Below, in pieces: positions 46,595 to 55,861 of a stretch of DNA of 64,000 nucleotides. Numbering within the stretch: the first letter of the stretch is position 1; the number at the start of each line of letters is the position of its first letter. The notes beneath the pieces are model-generated. The model did not search any database. It saw only the letters and a program-made list of their open reading frames with translations, and had not been told where the DNA came from. The stretch comes from Chloracidobacterium thermophilum B (GTDB taxonomy: Bacteria > Acidobacteriota > Blastocatellia > Chloracidobacteriales > Chloracidobacteriaceae): the NCBI RefSeq assembly GCF_000226295.1, contig NC_016024.1:107501-171500 (forward strand). The letters run 5' to 3'. Position numbers and translations under genes: made by a program.

Positions 46595-47557
46595 CTAATG
46601 GCCGCTCGAACCAATGGTCCGCACAAGGCGCACGGCCATTGCCGGTCGAACCCGGTTGGGCATGCTACGGTCTGCGCCAAGGCCAACCTGGAAGGAATAC
46701 TGCCGCCACTGAAACTGGGCCTGTGGCAAAACGGTCCAGTCCGTACGGCGTCTGGCGCCTACCGCCAGATTGGTTTCCAGACCAAGGACAAGGCGCTCAG
46801 AAACCTCCCGAAAGACCGTCGGGTTGAAGACGCCCCGGATGTTTCGCTGCGCCTCCTGGCGCTCGAACCGTACGCCCTGCATCGTAAACAATGACCAGTG
46901 CTGTCCGAAACGATGACCAGTCAGATGGAGTATATCAAGTTGCAGGTCTTTTCCTGAGCGCGCGCGTTCAAGCAGGGCCTGCCAGCCGTGGATGGAGCGC
47001 TGCCGGCGAAAGGTGCCGAAGGTTCCCTGAAGTCCAAACTTGAAGGCTTCCAGATGCCCACCCTGGAAAGGGATTTCAACCTCCACGGTGTGTCCAGGGG
47101 CAAAGGCCCATTCGACCTCCGGCGCCCAAGCGACACCGGTTGCAGGGCGGCCGATGGAGGGGCGGACAAGGGTGTTGACCTCCAGTTCACCCCGTTCGGC
47201 TCCCAGCGGGCGCATAAGGTCAAACAGCATGGGTTCTGGAATCACGGGAACCTGACGTGGCTTGGGCTTTTCCTGTTCCCGGTACGTACTTGGGGCAAGG
47301 TCCGGGAAGTTTTCGACGCCTTCCCGTCCATCGGCGACGGCATCGTTTGGAACGGAGTCCTGCGTTCCGGCTGGGGCCGGAAAAACGTCTGGGACCGGGA
47401 CACGTCCCGCCGGTCTGGTGTCCGGTGGCGGTGCAGACAGAAGCGGCAGGTGCTGCCCCTGACCAGTGGATGAAAGTGCACACAGGGCAAGAACATGGGC
47501 AAGGCCGGGGACGAGGCTGGCCATCAGCCAGCGCCAGCGGCAAACACACTTTGGCAT
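46595..47557 (-). CDS. Exported protein, possibly an outer-membrane beta-barrel; function unknown
   Basis: The 320-residue protein has an N-terminal signal peptide, then a proline-rich linker (residues ~35-110). A region follows with alternating polar/hydrophobic strands and aromatic-rich ends (GELEVNTLV, VEVEIPFQGG, FQVGLGADRS), consistent with a barrel. I do not recognise the family. ATG 47557 has GGAGGA eight bases upstream; the earlier GTG overlaps that Shine-Dalgarno. It lies 98 bp downstream of another secreted protein gene in the same direction and converges on the sensor-like gene. Confidence 0.62.
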   Translation of the reverse strand: MPKCVCRWRWLMASLVPGLAHVLALCALSSTGQGQHLPLLSAPPPDTRPAGRVPVPDVFPAPAGTQDSVPNDAVADGREGVENFPDLAPSTYREQEKPKPRQVPVIPEPMLFDLMRPLGAERGELEVNTLVRPSIGRPATGVAWAPEVEWAFAPGHTVEVEIPFQGGHLEAFKFGLQGTFGTFRRQRSIHGWQALLERARSGKDLQLDILHLTGHRFGQHWSLFTMQGVRFERQEAQRNIRGVFNPTVFREVSERLVLGLETNLAVGARRRTDWTVLPQAQFQWRQYSFQVGLGADRSMPNRVRPAMAVRLVRTIGSSGH

Positions 47558-47655
47558 TGCGGAATCCTCCACGACAGTTCACTGCGGTTGCCAGGAACAC
47601 CTGCCACGTGCTGGGCCAGGTGTCCTGTGAGCAGGAAGCCACCTTTCAGGTCAGT

Positions 47656-48318
47656 TCAGATCAGGGTGGTTTGGGTTGTCAGCGTGTGTGGAGGAGGGGC
47701 ACGCGAGGGAAGCCCTGCCACGGACTCGTATGGTGTTCGATTCCGGTACGGACAGAACCAGACCCGGTGAGGTTCAATGTCCAGGGCCGTGAAGACCAGT
47801 CTCCAGAAAATCGGTGCTGGTTGGGGCGGGCGGGTACTTTTGGTCAACCAGTCGGCGGCCGTGGCGCTGTCTGTAGGTTCCGGCCCCGATTGGTACAGCG
47901 GCTCTCTGGTGACACAGGGGGTGAACACCCCGTGTCCGTCGTTTTCCAGGTGAATGAAGCGGCCAAGCAGCCCATCGGCCACCAGCAGGTCTGCCAGGTT
48001 GTCGGCGTTGACATCCTGGACGGCAAAACCGACGCCATTCGCCGTGATGGTCATCTTATCGGGCTGGCTGCTGAGGCGGACTTCGATCAGGTAGCGCCCA
48101 TCGGTGGTGGTGTTACCTGAAACGGTGTCTGGCAGGTGGTCGCCGTCGAGGTACGCGATGATATGTCCCACAGGGCCGGCCGGGGCGGTCTGGTTGACCA
48201 GGCTGGACGGGCGCTGGGGTACAGTGTTCGGTCGCGACGCCAGAAACGACAGCCCCGGCAGGCCGGCCAGCACCAGACAAAACAGCCAGATTGGATGCCA
48301 TCGGCGGCAGAAAACCAT
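47656..48318 (-). CDS. Secreted protein with FG-GAP-like segment; function unknown
   Basis: The 220-residue protein has a signal peptide (LFCLVLAGLPGLSFLAS). It also has a single Asp/Asn-rich segment, VQDVNADNLADLLVADG, preceded by IIAYLDGDHLPDTVSGN, resembling FG-GAP calcium-binding loops. The rest has no recognised motif, and the C-terminal 30 residues are low-complexity. It is probably co-transcribed with the downstream exported protein gene. The 48319-48572 gap between it and secD holds no gene; a divergent promoter is expected but not convincing by eye. Confidence 0.6.
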   Translation of the reverse strand: MVFCRRWHPIWLFCLVLAGLPGLSFLASRPNTVPQRPSSLVNQTAPAGPVGHIIAYLDGDHLPDTVSGNTTTDGRYLIEVRLSSQPDKMTITANGVGFAVQDVNADNLADLLVADGLLGRFIHLENDGHGVFTPCVTREPLYQSGPEPTDSATAADWLTKSTRPPQPAPIFWRLVFTALDIEPHRVWFCPYRNRTPYESVAGLPSRAPPPHTLTTQTTLI

Positions 48319-48572
48319 CGTTTACACCTCTGGGCTGGACGACGCCCGGTTGCTCACCAGTGTTTCAGTCAGCCGGTTAAAATACATAAAGTGTGAACCA
48401 GCACCGCTGATTCCAGGTGTGAGATTTTTAACACACAAGGGGACGGGTTCCACGCAGGCAAAGTCCACCGGTTGGGAAGCATCGCCAGGTTTCTCGAAAG
48501 CCCTTGCTGATTTACCTGGTTGCGCTATGCTTGGGACTTTTCCAAATCCTGTAGTCCATCGGAAACTGCAAC

Positions 48573-50261
48573 ATGCGCGAAAACGTTCTCCAGCGGGCCC
48601 TGGTCATCCTGGCGGTGACGCTGGCCTCCTTGTATGTCATTCTCATCGGCTGGCGCGCCCCACGCCTCGAAGATTTCAAATCCTTTGACCAGATCAAGAA
48701 AAACGTCGCCACAAACATCAAGCTGGGGCTTGACCTCAAGGGCGGTTCGCACCTCGTCATGCAGGTCATGGTGGACGAAGCCCTCAAGAAGCTGTGTGAC
48801 GACAATGCCGAAAAAGCCAAGGGCATCCTGGAAAACATCGGCATTTCGGTCAAGGAAGCCAGGAGCCTGTCGGCAACCCAGCTTGCCATCACCATCAATG
48901 ACGCCGAGCGCATAGCAGAAGCGCGGGACAAGGTACTGGAAGATTTTGGCAAGTCGGAATGGAACGCAACGGTCAGTGGGGACACGCTGACCTTCACGCT
49001 CAGCGAGCGGGTGGCTCAGGAGTACCGGCGGCGGGCGGTCGAGCAGGCGATGCTCATTATTGAAAACCGCATCAATGCCTTTGGCGTGGCTGAGCCGACC
49101 CTGCAACGGTATGGCCCGGAGCAAAACCACCAGATTCTGCTCCAGTTGCCCGGGGTGGACGATCCTGAGCGTGTCAAGAAGACGCTGGTGCTGGAGTCAA
49201 ACCTGGAGCTGCGTCCGGTGGATGGCACCTACCGTACCTATGCCACACTCGAAGAAGCCAAGGCTGCCGTGGGGGTGCGGACGGATGTGGAAGCCCTGCC
49301 CCTTGATGAGCGCGACGAGGACGAAGCTACGGACGAAGACGGCAACCCGGTAACGCGCCGGAACCGTCAGCCCAAGCCTGATACACCCACGGCTTACATG
49401 GTCGTCTCCAAAACACCGGTCGTGGTGGGGCGCGACCTGCGCGATGCGTTTGCTGCTTCAGGCACTGTGGATGGTGATGGCGATTACCGCATCATTTTCA
49501 AACTCAAGGACGAAGCGGCAAAGAAATTTGGGGAATGGACCGGAAAAAACATTGGCAAGGGATTGGCCATCGTGCTGAATGGCCGCATCAAGTCCGCACC
49601 GACGATCCGGGGGCAGATTCGGGAAACCGGCGAAATCACCGGCAACTTCACCAAAGCCTCGGCCGAGGATTTGGCCCTCGTCCTGCGTTCCGGGGCCCTG
49701 CCAGCCCGCATTGTGTATCTGGAAGAGCGTACGGTTGGACCTTCCCTGGGGGCGGATTCGATTCGCCAGGGCGTGGCAGCTTCTATTGCCGGTCTGGTGT
49801 TTATCCTGGTGTTTATGGTCGTGTACTACCGCCTGTCCGGTGTCAACGCCATCATTTCGCTCATTCTCAACCTGGTGATGCTGCTGGCGGCAATGGCGAT
49901 GTTCGGTGCGGTGCTCACCTTGCCGGGCATTGCCGGCGTCATTCTGACCATCGGGATGGCTGTGGACTCGAATGTGCTCATCTTCGAGCGCATCCGCGAA
50001 GAACTGCGGGCTGGTAAAGCCGTCATCAATGCCGTTGAACTTGGCTTCGACAAAGCCTTCATCACCATCCTGGATACCCACGTCACCACGGTCGTCTCGT
50101 CCCTGATTCTGTTCGTGTTCGGCACGGGTCCCATCCGTGGCTTTGCCGTCACGCTTCTGGCCGGACTTCTGGCCAATATCTTCACGGCCACTTTCGTGTC
50201 AAAAACGATGTTTGGCTATGTGCTGTCGCGTTCTGAACGTCCGACGGCGCTCAGTATCTAG
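48573..50261 (+). CDS. secD: Protein translocase subunit SecD
   Basis: The 562-residue RND-type membrane protein assists Sec export using the proton gradient. It has an N-terminal membrane segment and LGLDLKGGSHLVMQV. The large periplasmic region contains ENRINAFGVAEPTLQRYG, and the C-terminal membrane half carries SLGADSIRQGV, TLPGIAGVILTIGMAVDSNVLIFERIREE. A charged insertion lies around residues 240-270. It is followed by secF after 88 bp. Confidence 0.95.
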   Translation: MRENVLQRALVILAVTLASLYVILIGWRAPRLEDFKSFDQIKKNVATNIKLGLDLKGGSHLVMQVMVDEALKKLCDDNAEKAKGILENIGISVKEARSLSATQLAITINDAERIAEARDKVLEDFGKSEWNATVSGDTLTFTLSERVAQEYRRRAVEQAMLIIENRINAFGVAEPTLQRYGPEQNHQILLQLPGVDDPERVKKTLVLESNLELRPVDGTYRTYATLEEAKAAVGVRTDVEALPLDERDEDEATDEDGNPVTRRNRQPKPDTPTAYMVVSKTPVVVGRDLRDAFAASGTVDGDGDYRIIFKLKDEAAKKFGEWTGKNIGKGLAIVLNGRIKSAPTIRGQIRETGEITGNFTKASAEDLALVLRSGALPARIVYLEERTVGPSLGADSIRQGVAASIAGLVFILVFMVVYYRLSGVNAIISLILNLVMLLAAMAMFGAVLTLPGIAGVILTIGMAVDSNVLIFERIREELRAGKAVINAVELGFDKAFITILDTHVTTVVSSLILFVFGTGPIRGFAVTLLAGLLANIFTATFVSKTMFGYVLSRSERPTALSI

Positions 50262-50349
50262 GTAGAGACGGCCACAGGCAGGGCGGCTGTTCCTTGCAGT
50301 GGGACAGGTGCTGTGCCGGGGTCCGGACCTGTGTTTGTGAGATGTCATC

Positions 50350-51630
50350 ATGATGGAACTGTTTCGGAACCCGAACTACGACTTCCTTGGGAAAGCCAAG
50401 TATTTCATCGGCTTTTCGGTGATTGTCCTGGTGGCCGGCTGCATCTCCATGGTGGTTCGTGGCTTCAACCTGGGCGTGGACTTTGCCGGCGGCACGAAGA
50501 TGACCGTCCGCTTTGTGTCGCCGCCGGACGAGAACCGGATTCGTGAAGCGCTCCGCAAGGGCGGCTACACACCGGACAAGGTGGTCATCCAGCGGACTGG
50601 CAAGCAGTTGAGCCAGTCTGACCGCAACGAGGTCTTCATCAACACGCCCCAGACCGAAGCCGATGTGGATGGCGACAAGCGGAAAATCACCGAGGCGTTG
50701 CAGAAGTACTACGGAGCACCGGCTGACCCTGACAAACTCGACATCAATCTGGTCGGTGCCTCAAGCCTGGCCACGCGGCTGACGGAACTCGATGTGCTGG
50801 ACCTCAAGAAGACCCTACCGCCGGGTGAAGCCGAACGTGAGTATCGCCGCTTTGCCGACCATGTCATCCAGACCCGGGACGCTGCCGGGGGCACGCTGGC
50901 AGACCTGAAAGCCATTCCGCTCACTGGCTTTGACCCGAAGATGGCCGAAGCCCTCGAACAGGCGGCAACGGTTGGTGCGTTCAACGTCGTCAGTGCGGAA
51001 ATCGTCGGCCCGCAGGTGGGCAAGGACCTGCGCAACCGGGCCATCATTGTCACCATTGTGGCCTGTATTGGGATGTTGCTGTTTATTGCCTTTCGGTTTG
51101 AGTGGGTGTATGGCGTAGCTGCCGTCATCGCCGTCGTGCACGATGTCCTGGTGACACTGGGGCTGTTTTCCCTCTTTCAGTGGGAAATTTCGCTGACCTT
51201 CATTGCGGCGATGCTGACCCTGGTGGGCTACTCGATGAATGACACCATCGTGATTTTCGACCGCATCCGGGAGCAGCTTGCCGAACGGCGCCGGGATGAC
51301 CTGGCCGTCGTCACCAATGATGCCATCAACCAGACGCTGTCACGCACGGTCATTACCTCCGGGTTGACACTGCTTTCGGTGCTGGCCCTAGTGCTTTTCG
51401 GAGGAGAAGTTCTCAAGAGTTTCTCGTTGGCGCTGCTGGTGGGGATTCTGTTCGGCACCTATTCCTCGATTGCCATTGCCAGCCCCATCCTGCTGTGGTG
51501 GAAGCGGTATCTGGCGCAGCGGCAGCCAGCCGCGGTACCGGCGGAAGCCACGACCCGTACTGGCGGTGAAAAGCGCGTCGGTGGTGAAAAGCGTTCCGGG
51601 CGGACGGCAAAATCAGCTCCGACCCGGTGA
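50350..51630 (+). CDS. secF: Protein translocase subunit SecF
   Basis: The 426-residue protein has the SecF N-terminus (FRNPNYDFLGKAKYFIGFS), GVDFAGGTKM, the conserved VGPQVGKDLRNRAI, and membrane segments ending in MLTLVGYSMNDTIVIFDRIREQL and TLLSVLALVLFGG. It is longer than usual because of an insertion between about residues 70 and 185 and a basic tail. Two consecutive ATGs (50350, 50353) are possible starts. It partners SecD in the SecDF complex. Confidence 0.95.
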   Translation: MMELFRNPNYDFLGKAKYFIGFSVIVLVAGCISMVVRGFNLGVDFAGGTKMTVRFVSPPDENRIREALRKGGYTPDKVVIQRTGKQLSQSDRNEVFINTPQTEADVDGDKRKITEALQKYYGAPADPDKLDINLVGASSLATRLTELDVLDLKKTLPPGEAEREYRRFADHVIQTRDAAGGTLADLKAIPLTGFDPKMAEALEQAATVGAFNVVSAEIVGPQVGKDLRNRAIIVTIVACIGMLLFIAFRFEWVYGVAAVIAVVHDVLVTLGLFSLFQWEISLTFIAAMLTLVGYSMNDTIVIFDRIREQLAERRRDDLAVVTNDAINQTLSRTVITSGLTLLSVLALVLFGGEVLKSFSLALLVGILFGTYSSIAIASPILLWWKRYLAQRQPAAVPAEATTRTGGEKRVGGEKRSGRTAKSAPTR

Positions 51631-51792
51631 GGCCCTGCCGGGACCGGGTGACGGCCCGGTGGTGGAAGCTGTGGGAGGTCTGTTCCGCTTGCCTGCATCT
51701 GAATTTTAGTGGGGGCCGGTTGACCGGGAACTTTTGTGGCGGGCCGCGTGTCAAACCGCATGAACACCCAAGGCGCTGTCAGATGGTGCCTA

Positions 51793-51820
51793 TCTGTCAC
51801 AGGTGGTCTGTCACAGATGG
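51793..51820 (+). repeat. Tandem pair of 14-bp direct repeats upstream of tonB
   Basis: TCTGTCACAGGTGG (51793-51806) is followed immediately by TCTGTCACAGATGG (51807-51820), differing at one base. They sit ~97 bp before the TTGACT box of the candidate tonB promoter. Adjacent direct repeats of this length can be activator sites; no factor is identified. Confidence 0.55.
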
Positions 51821-51916
51821 CCGGTCTGACGCGGCTGCGGACCGTTTGCGGCCGAAAAAGCCAGTCTGAAAAAGCCGGAGTGGATGCGGTAAGGGGCCCC
51901 TGAGCACGGAAAAGTC

Positions 51917-51946
51917 TTGACTTAATCCCGTGCCGAACAGTAACGT
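51917..51946 (+). promoter_or_regulatory. Candidate promoter of the tonB operon
   Basis: TTGACT (51917-51922) and TAACGT (51941-51946) are spaced by 18 bp. The -10 match is weak. The position in a long non-coding gap before a five-gene operon supports it. Confidence 0.35.
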
Positions 51947-52187
51947 CTGGCGCATTCAAGACACGCCAGAGTGATGTAACGATACTGCCAGCAAGTCGGC
52001 TATCGGTTGAGCATTCCAACATTGCATGACCAAGTGCTGGTGCTGAGGCAATGTGACGAAGCCGTTGCACATACCTGATACCCGAATATCGTACAGCTCC
52101 ATCAGGCTTTACGGCCGACTCCGTCTATATGGGAGCACACCCCTGCTGGTAACGTTCCCGATTGCCTGTGGAAGGTGAGGTAAAGAT

Positions 52188-52976
52188 ATGTTCGACACCA
52201 TGGTTGAGTCCACTTCGCAAGCCAAAGACGCCGGTCGGCGCTCAGCCTTCTTTTTCGTGACGCTCATTATCTGGGTGGTCGGCTTCACTGGCCTGGTAAT
52301 TTGGCAGGTGTGGACCTATGCCGCCGAACTAAGTCAGTCGGCCAACGATGTAACACTGCTTGCTCCGCCACCACCGCCGCCGCCACCGCCGCCGCCACCA
52401 CCGGCTGCCACGACATCGGCACCTCAGACCAAGGCGCCGATTGTTGACGACACATTTACCGCGCCGAAAGAAGTCCCGAAGGAAATCAAGGAGATTCCAA
52501 AGCAGGCCCAACTCCGTTCACGGGTTGGCGATGCTGGTGCTAGTGATGCGGCTGGAATGGTAGGTGGTGTACCGGGTGGTGTACCGGGTGGTGTACCGGG
52601 TGGTGTACCGGGTGGTGTACCTGGGAGCACGGGGGATGCTGCACCGCCGCCGCCGCCGGATCCGCCCAAAGAAGCTCAGGTGCCTTCTGGCCCTGTTCGG
52701 AAAAGTGAAGGTGTTCTCAAGGGAAATGCCATCAACCGTGTGCAGCCGGACTATCCAGCCGTTGCCAAGTCTGCCCGGATACAGGGAGCGGTCGTCGTTG
52801 AGATTGTCATCAATGAGGAAGGGCAGGTGATCAGTGCGCGGGCGGTGAGTGGTCCGGCATTGTTACAGCAGGCTGCGGTGAGTGCTGCCCGTCGGTGGAC
52901 GTTCAAGCCGACCATTCTCAATGGTCAGCCGGTGAAAGTCTCCGGGGCGATTACGTTCAACTTTGTACTCAACTAG
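52188..52976 (+). CDS. tonB: TonB family energy-transducing protein
   Basis: The 262-residue protein has one N-terminal membrane anchor (about 20-45) and a run of 13 prolines. A linker holds five GGVP repeats (about residues 126-145), a second proline stretch follows, and then a C-terminal TonB domain (NRVQPDYPAVAKSARIQGAVVVEIVINEEGQV...SAARRWTFKP). It would span the periplasm and energise outer-membrane receptors. It leads an operon with exbB and two exbD genes. A Shine-Dalgarno AAGGTGAGG precedes the ATG. Confidence 0.92.
   Translation: MFDTMVESTSQAKDAGRRSAFFFVTLIIWVVGFTGLVIWQVWTYAAELSQSANDVTLLAPPPPPPPPPPPPPAATTSAPQTKAPIVDDTFTAPKEVPKEIKEIPKQAQLRSRVGDAGASDAAGMVGGVPGGVPGGVPGGVPGGVPGSTGDAAPPPPPDPPKEAQVPSGPVRKSEGVLKGNAINRVQPDYPAVAKSARIQGAVVVEIVINEEGQVISARAVSGPALLQQAAVSAARRWTFKPTILNGQPVKVSGAITFNFVLN
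52563..52622 (+). repeat. Five 12-bp tandem repeats inside tonB
   Basis: GGTGGTGTACCG is repeated five times (last unit ends CCT), encoding (GGVP)5 in the periplasmic linker. Near-identity of units indicates recent slippage. The copy number is likely variable between strains. Confidence 0.95.
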
Positions 52977-53122
52977 GGAGCTCGTGCCATCCGTAAGCGT
53001 GTGTATGGGGTGCGCCCCTGTTCTCAAGTGACCAGCGGGGGCTTCCTCTCGCTGGAGAGGAGGCTGTAACGCTCCTGGTCCCTACCTTGGAAGCTTTCTT
53101 CTACTTTGGAGGATGACATCTC

Positions 53123-53878
53123 ATGACGTTGCTGTTCACAAAGTTCGGCTTGCTGACTATGCAGGCAGTCATCATGTTTGCTGCTGAAGGCGGCAAGGCC
53201 GAAACCGAAGACTTTACCCTGCTCGGCATGATCCGCAAGATGGGGCCGACGGCGTTGGTCGTGGCGATCATTTTGTTCCTCATGTCGGTCTATTCGATTG
53301 CCATCATGGTTGAGCGTTTTCTGACCTACACGCAAGCCAAAACCCAATCGCGTGAATTCGCTCCCAAAGTGGCGCAGGCACTGAAGAATGACCGTATTGA
53401 GGAAGCCATTAACATCGCTGACCAGCACCGCAAGAGCCATCTGGCGGTGGTTGTCAACGCCGGCTTGCAGGAATTCCGTGCGCATCAGAATGACCCGAAT
53501 CTTTCCGGTGATGTGATTGAAGCCTCAAAGCGGGCCCTGCAACGGGCGGTCGCCGTCAAGATGGCCGAGTTCAAGAAGGGGCTTTCGGGGTTGGCCACGA
53601 TTGGTTCGACAGCGCCATTTGTGGGTCTCTTTGGCACAGTCGTTGGGATCATCAACGCCTTCCAGGGGATGAAGGAAGCTGAAGGCGCTGGGATTGGAGC
53701 GGTGGCTGGAGGCATCTCCGAAGCGCTGGTTGAGACGGCATTTGGACTCCTGGTGGCGGTACCAGCGGTGTGGATGTTCAACTATTTCACAAGCAAGGTC
53801 GAGGCCTATAACGTCGAAATGGAAAATTCATCATCCGAGTTGATTGATTATTTCCTGAAGCGGCGGGGAGTGCGCTAA
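53123..53878 (+). CDS. exbB: MotA/TolQ/ExbB proton channel family protein
   Basis: The 251-residue protein has three membrane segments. The conserved stretch is KGLSGLATIGSTAPFVGLFGTVVGIINAFQGM, and the last segment contains VETAFGLLVAVPAVWMFNYF. It forms the proton-driven channel energising TonB. An N-terminal extension of about 35 residues precedes the usual start of the first helix. GGAGG lies upstream of the ATG. Confidence 0.94.
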   Translation: MTLLFTKFGLLTMQAVIMFAAEGGKAETEDFTLLGMIRKMGPTALVVAIILFLMSVYSIAIMVERFLTYTQAKTQSREFAPKVAQALKNDRIEEAINIADQHRKSHLAVVVNAGLQEFRAHQNDPNLSGDVIEASKRALQRAVAVKMAEFKKGLSGLATIGSTAPFVGLFGTVVGIINAFQGMKEAEGAGIGAVAGGISEALVETAFGLLVAVPAVWMFNYFTSKVEAYNVEMENSSSELIDYFLKRRGVR

Positions 53879-53881
53879 GCC

Positions 53882-54313
53882 ATGGGCATGTCGGCTGGTG
53901 GTGGAAGCAGCTACAACAGCGACATCAACGTGACGCCCATGGTGGATGTGATGTTGGTGCTGCTGATCATCTTTATCGTCGTTACTCCCCTGTTGTCGCA
54001 AGGGGTCAATGTCAACTTGCCTGAAAATGACAACCCGGATGAAGACCCAAACATTACCAAGGACACTTCAGTCGTAGTCTCGATTCCACAGGCGGGGCAG
54101 TACTACGTTGGGCGTGAGCCGGTCGCCCGGACGGAGTTGGTCGAGCGGATCAAACGCCTGATGCGGGAGAAAGCCAGAAAGGAAGAACAGGTCGTTTACA
54201 TCCGGGCAGAGAAGACCGTTCCTTACGGCGAGGTGGTGATGACCGTGGACGCCATCCGCAACGCCGGTATAGACCGGATTGGACTCGTCACTGAAAAGCG
54301 CAAGAAGAAGTGA
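53882..54313 (+). CDS. exbD: ExbD/TolR family protein (first copy)
   Basis: The 143-residue protein begins MGMSAGGGSS. It has the ExbD signature INVTPMVDVMLVLLIIFIV with the proton-relay Asp in the single membrane helix, followed by a periplasmic domain. It starts three bases after exbB. It is a close paralogue of the second copy, with a similar glycine-rich N-terminus. Confidence 0.93.
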   Translation: MGMSAGGGSSYNSDINVTPMVDVMLVLLIIFIVVTPLLSQGVNVNLPENDNPDEDPNITKDTSVVVSIPQAGQYYVGREPVARTELVERIKRLMREKARKEEQVVYIRAEKTVPYGEVVMTVDAIRNAGIDRIGLVTEKRKKK

Positions 54314-54430
54314 CCCCAATGACCTGTCCGCCCCTCCCACGGCTGCTGCCGCACATAGGTTGGCACGTGCCGAGGGGCACAAGGTTTGCGGGTCTCAATG
54401 AAGGATGCAACCTGTTAGGAGGGGACAACC

Positions 54431-54868
54431 ATGGGGATGTCAACTGGCGGCGGCCCAAGTGGGAGTGACACCAGCGGCCCGCGCCCGGATGTCAACATTA
54501 CACCGCTGATAGATGTCCTGCTGGTGATGATCATTATCTTTATGGTCATCAAACACAAGGACCCACACCGCTTTGAGAGCAAAATCCCGGAAAAGCCCAA
54601 AGAGCAGCAGCAGGTGAAAAGTGACACCATCTTTCCGGTGCTGACGATTGATCGGCAGGGTGTCATCCGGTGGAACACACAGGAAAAAACCGAAGAGCAG
54701 CTCAAACGTGAGCTGAAAGAGTTTTTGGATAATCGTCCGTCTGATCTTCGGGCGGCTTTTATCAAGGCCCCACGGGATGTCCAGTATGAGCGCGTCATGA
54801 AGCTCATTGACCTTGCCAAGGGCGCTGGTGCTTCTCCAATTGGATTGCAGATTGACAACCTCGATTGA
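54431..54868 (+). CDS. exbD: ExbD/TolR family protein (second copy)
   Basis: The 145-residue protein begins MGMSTGGGPSG and has VNITPLIDVLLVMIIIFMV with the Asp of the relay. Its periplasmic part differs more from the first copy. A strong AGGAGGGG precedes the ATG. Two ExbD paralogues beside one ExbB are typical of Myxococcota and Acidobacteriota Ton-type clusters and may form a heteromeric periplasmic unit. Confidence 0.92.
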   Translation: MGMSTGGGPSGSDTSGPRPDVNITPLIDVLLVMIIIFMVIKHKDPHRFESKIPEKPKEQQQVKSDTIFPVLTIDRQGVIRWNTQEKTEEQLKRELKEFLDNRPSDLRAAFIKAPRDVQYERVMKLIDLAKGAGASPIGLQIDNLD

Positions 54869-55738
54869 ATGACTCCCATGACGACACAAACACTGCGTGA
54901 CTGCTGGACGTGGAGTTCTGCTTGGCACCGGGTTCTTCCCTTGTGCGGGGCGCTGACGCTTGCCTTTGGTTTAGCTGGATGTAATCTCGTCAACAAGTTT
55001 GTTGCCAAGGATCTACTGAATGAGGGGGCACGGCAGTACAACAAGGGGCATTACGAAAAGGCAGAAAAGATTTTCAAGGAAGCCATTGAGCGTGACCCCG
55101 ATTTCCTCCAGGCCAAACTCTTCTATGCCACAGCCATACGCTCTCGCGTCAACAATGAAGACGGTGAAGAGCAAATCAAAACTGCCAAACAGGCCATCGA
55201 GGCCTACCTGGAACTCCTCAAACCTGAAAACGAGAAACGACTGAAAGAGCGCGATCGTGACCAGACATACGCCTTTATTGCTGACCTGTACAAAACACTC
55301 GACGATCAAAAAAGCTACCAGGAGTGGCTGAAAAAGCGTGCTGAACTTCCCAACCAGAAGCCGACAACAAAGGCTGAGTGTCTTTATTCCATTGGTGTCA
55401 TCTATTGGAATGAAGCCACAAAAATATCGAGAAAGTACGAAACCCAAGTGCCAGGTAAGCTTCCGGAAGTAGCCAAGCCGGACAAATGGAAGAAAGAAGA
55501 CATTGATGCGCTCCTACAAGCCGTTCAGACAGGGCTGAAGTATATTGAAGAAGCCATTGCTGTCGATCCGCGGTATGCCAATGCCTACAGTTACAAGTCT
55601 CTCCTGCTCAAGGAACAAGCCAAAGCCACGGCTGATCCAAAGGTTGTCAACCAGCTCGAACAGGCAGCTCAGGAGGCAGTTGAGAAGTTTCAAGAGCTGA
55701 ACCGACAGGCGGCGGCTGAGCTGTCTGGCAGCAGCTAA
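54869..55738 (+). CDS. TPR-containing lipoprotein of the tonB operon
   Basis: The 289-residue protein has a signal peptide with lipobox LAG-C (Cys38, TLAFGLAGC). The helical repeats are TPR-like (EGARQYNKGHYEKAEKIFKEAIERDPDFLQAKLFYATAI; later YIEEAIAVDPRYANAYSYKSLLL). It begins at the ATG directly after the preceding stop codon; a second ATG at 54878 is possible. It is probably a periplasm-facing scaffold partner of the Ton system. It is the last gene before a strong terminator. Confidence 0.83.
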   Translation: MTPMTTQTLRDCWTWSSAWHRVLPLCGALTLAFGLAGCNLVNKFVAKDLLNEGARQYNKGHYEKAEKIFKEAIERDPDFLQAKLFYATAIRSRVNNEDGEEQIKTAKQAIEAYLELLKPENEKRLKERDRDQTYAFIADLYKTLDDQKSYQEWLKKRAELPNQKPTTKAECLYSIGVIYWNEATKISRKYETQVPGKLPEVAKPDKWKKEDIDALLQAVQTGLKYIEEAIAVDPRYANAYSYKSLLLKEQAKATADPKVVNQLEQAAQEAVEKFQELNRQAAAELSGSS

Positions 55739-55769
55739 GCTTGTTTTTCCAAAATCCTGCTGTGTTCTG

Positions 55770-55807
55770 TTGACCGTAGCTTGGAAGCAGCTACGGTCAA
55801 TCTTTTT
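55770..55807 (+). terminator. Intrinsic terminator of the tonB-exbBD-TPR operon
   Basis: TTGACCGTAGCT and AGCTACGGTCAA make a perfect 12-bp stem with a 7-nt loop, followed by TCTTTTT. It separates the Ton operon from the E1-like gene. Confidence 0.92.
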
Positions 55808-55861
55808 GTAACCTCTCCCAACGCTGCAACACTCTGGCTGTGCCTAGCCGGAACTGCGTCT

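Larger units (their letters stand above)
51631..52187. other. 557-bp intergenic region between secF and tonB
   Basis: No convincing ORF, tRNA or terminator was found. The stretch holds a tandem 14-bp repeat (51793-51820) and a candidate promoter (51917-51946) facing tonB, both listed separately. The leader from that promoter to tonB would be about 240 nt, long enough for an untranslated regulatory element, but no riboswitch consensus was recognised. Confidence 0.6.

Noticed and set aside
51793-51820. Reading the CTGTCACAG pair as an inverted repeat
   Set aside because: The reverse complement of ATCTGTCACAG is CTGTGACAGAT, which does not match; the units are direct repeats.
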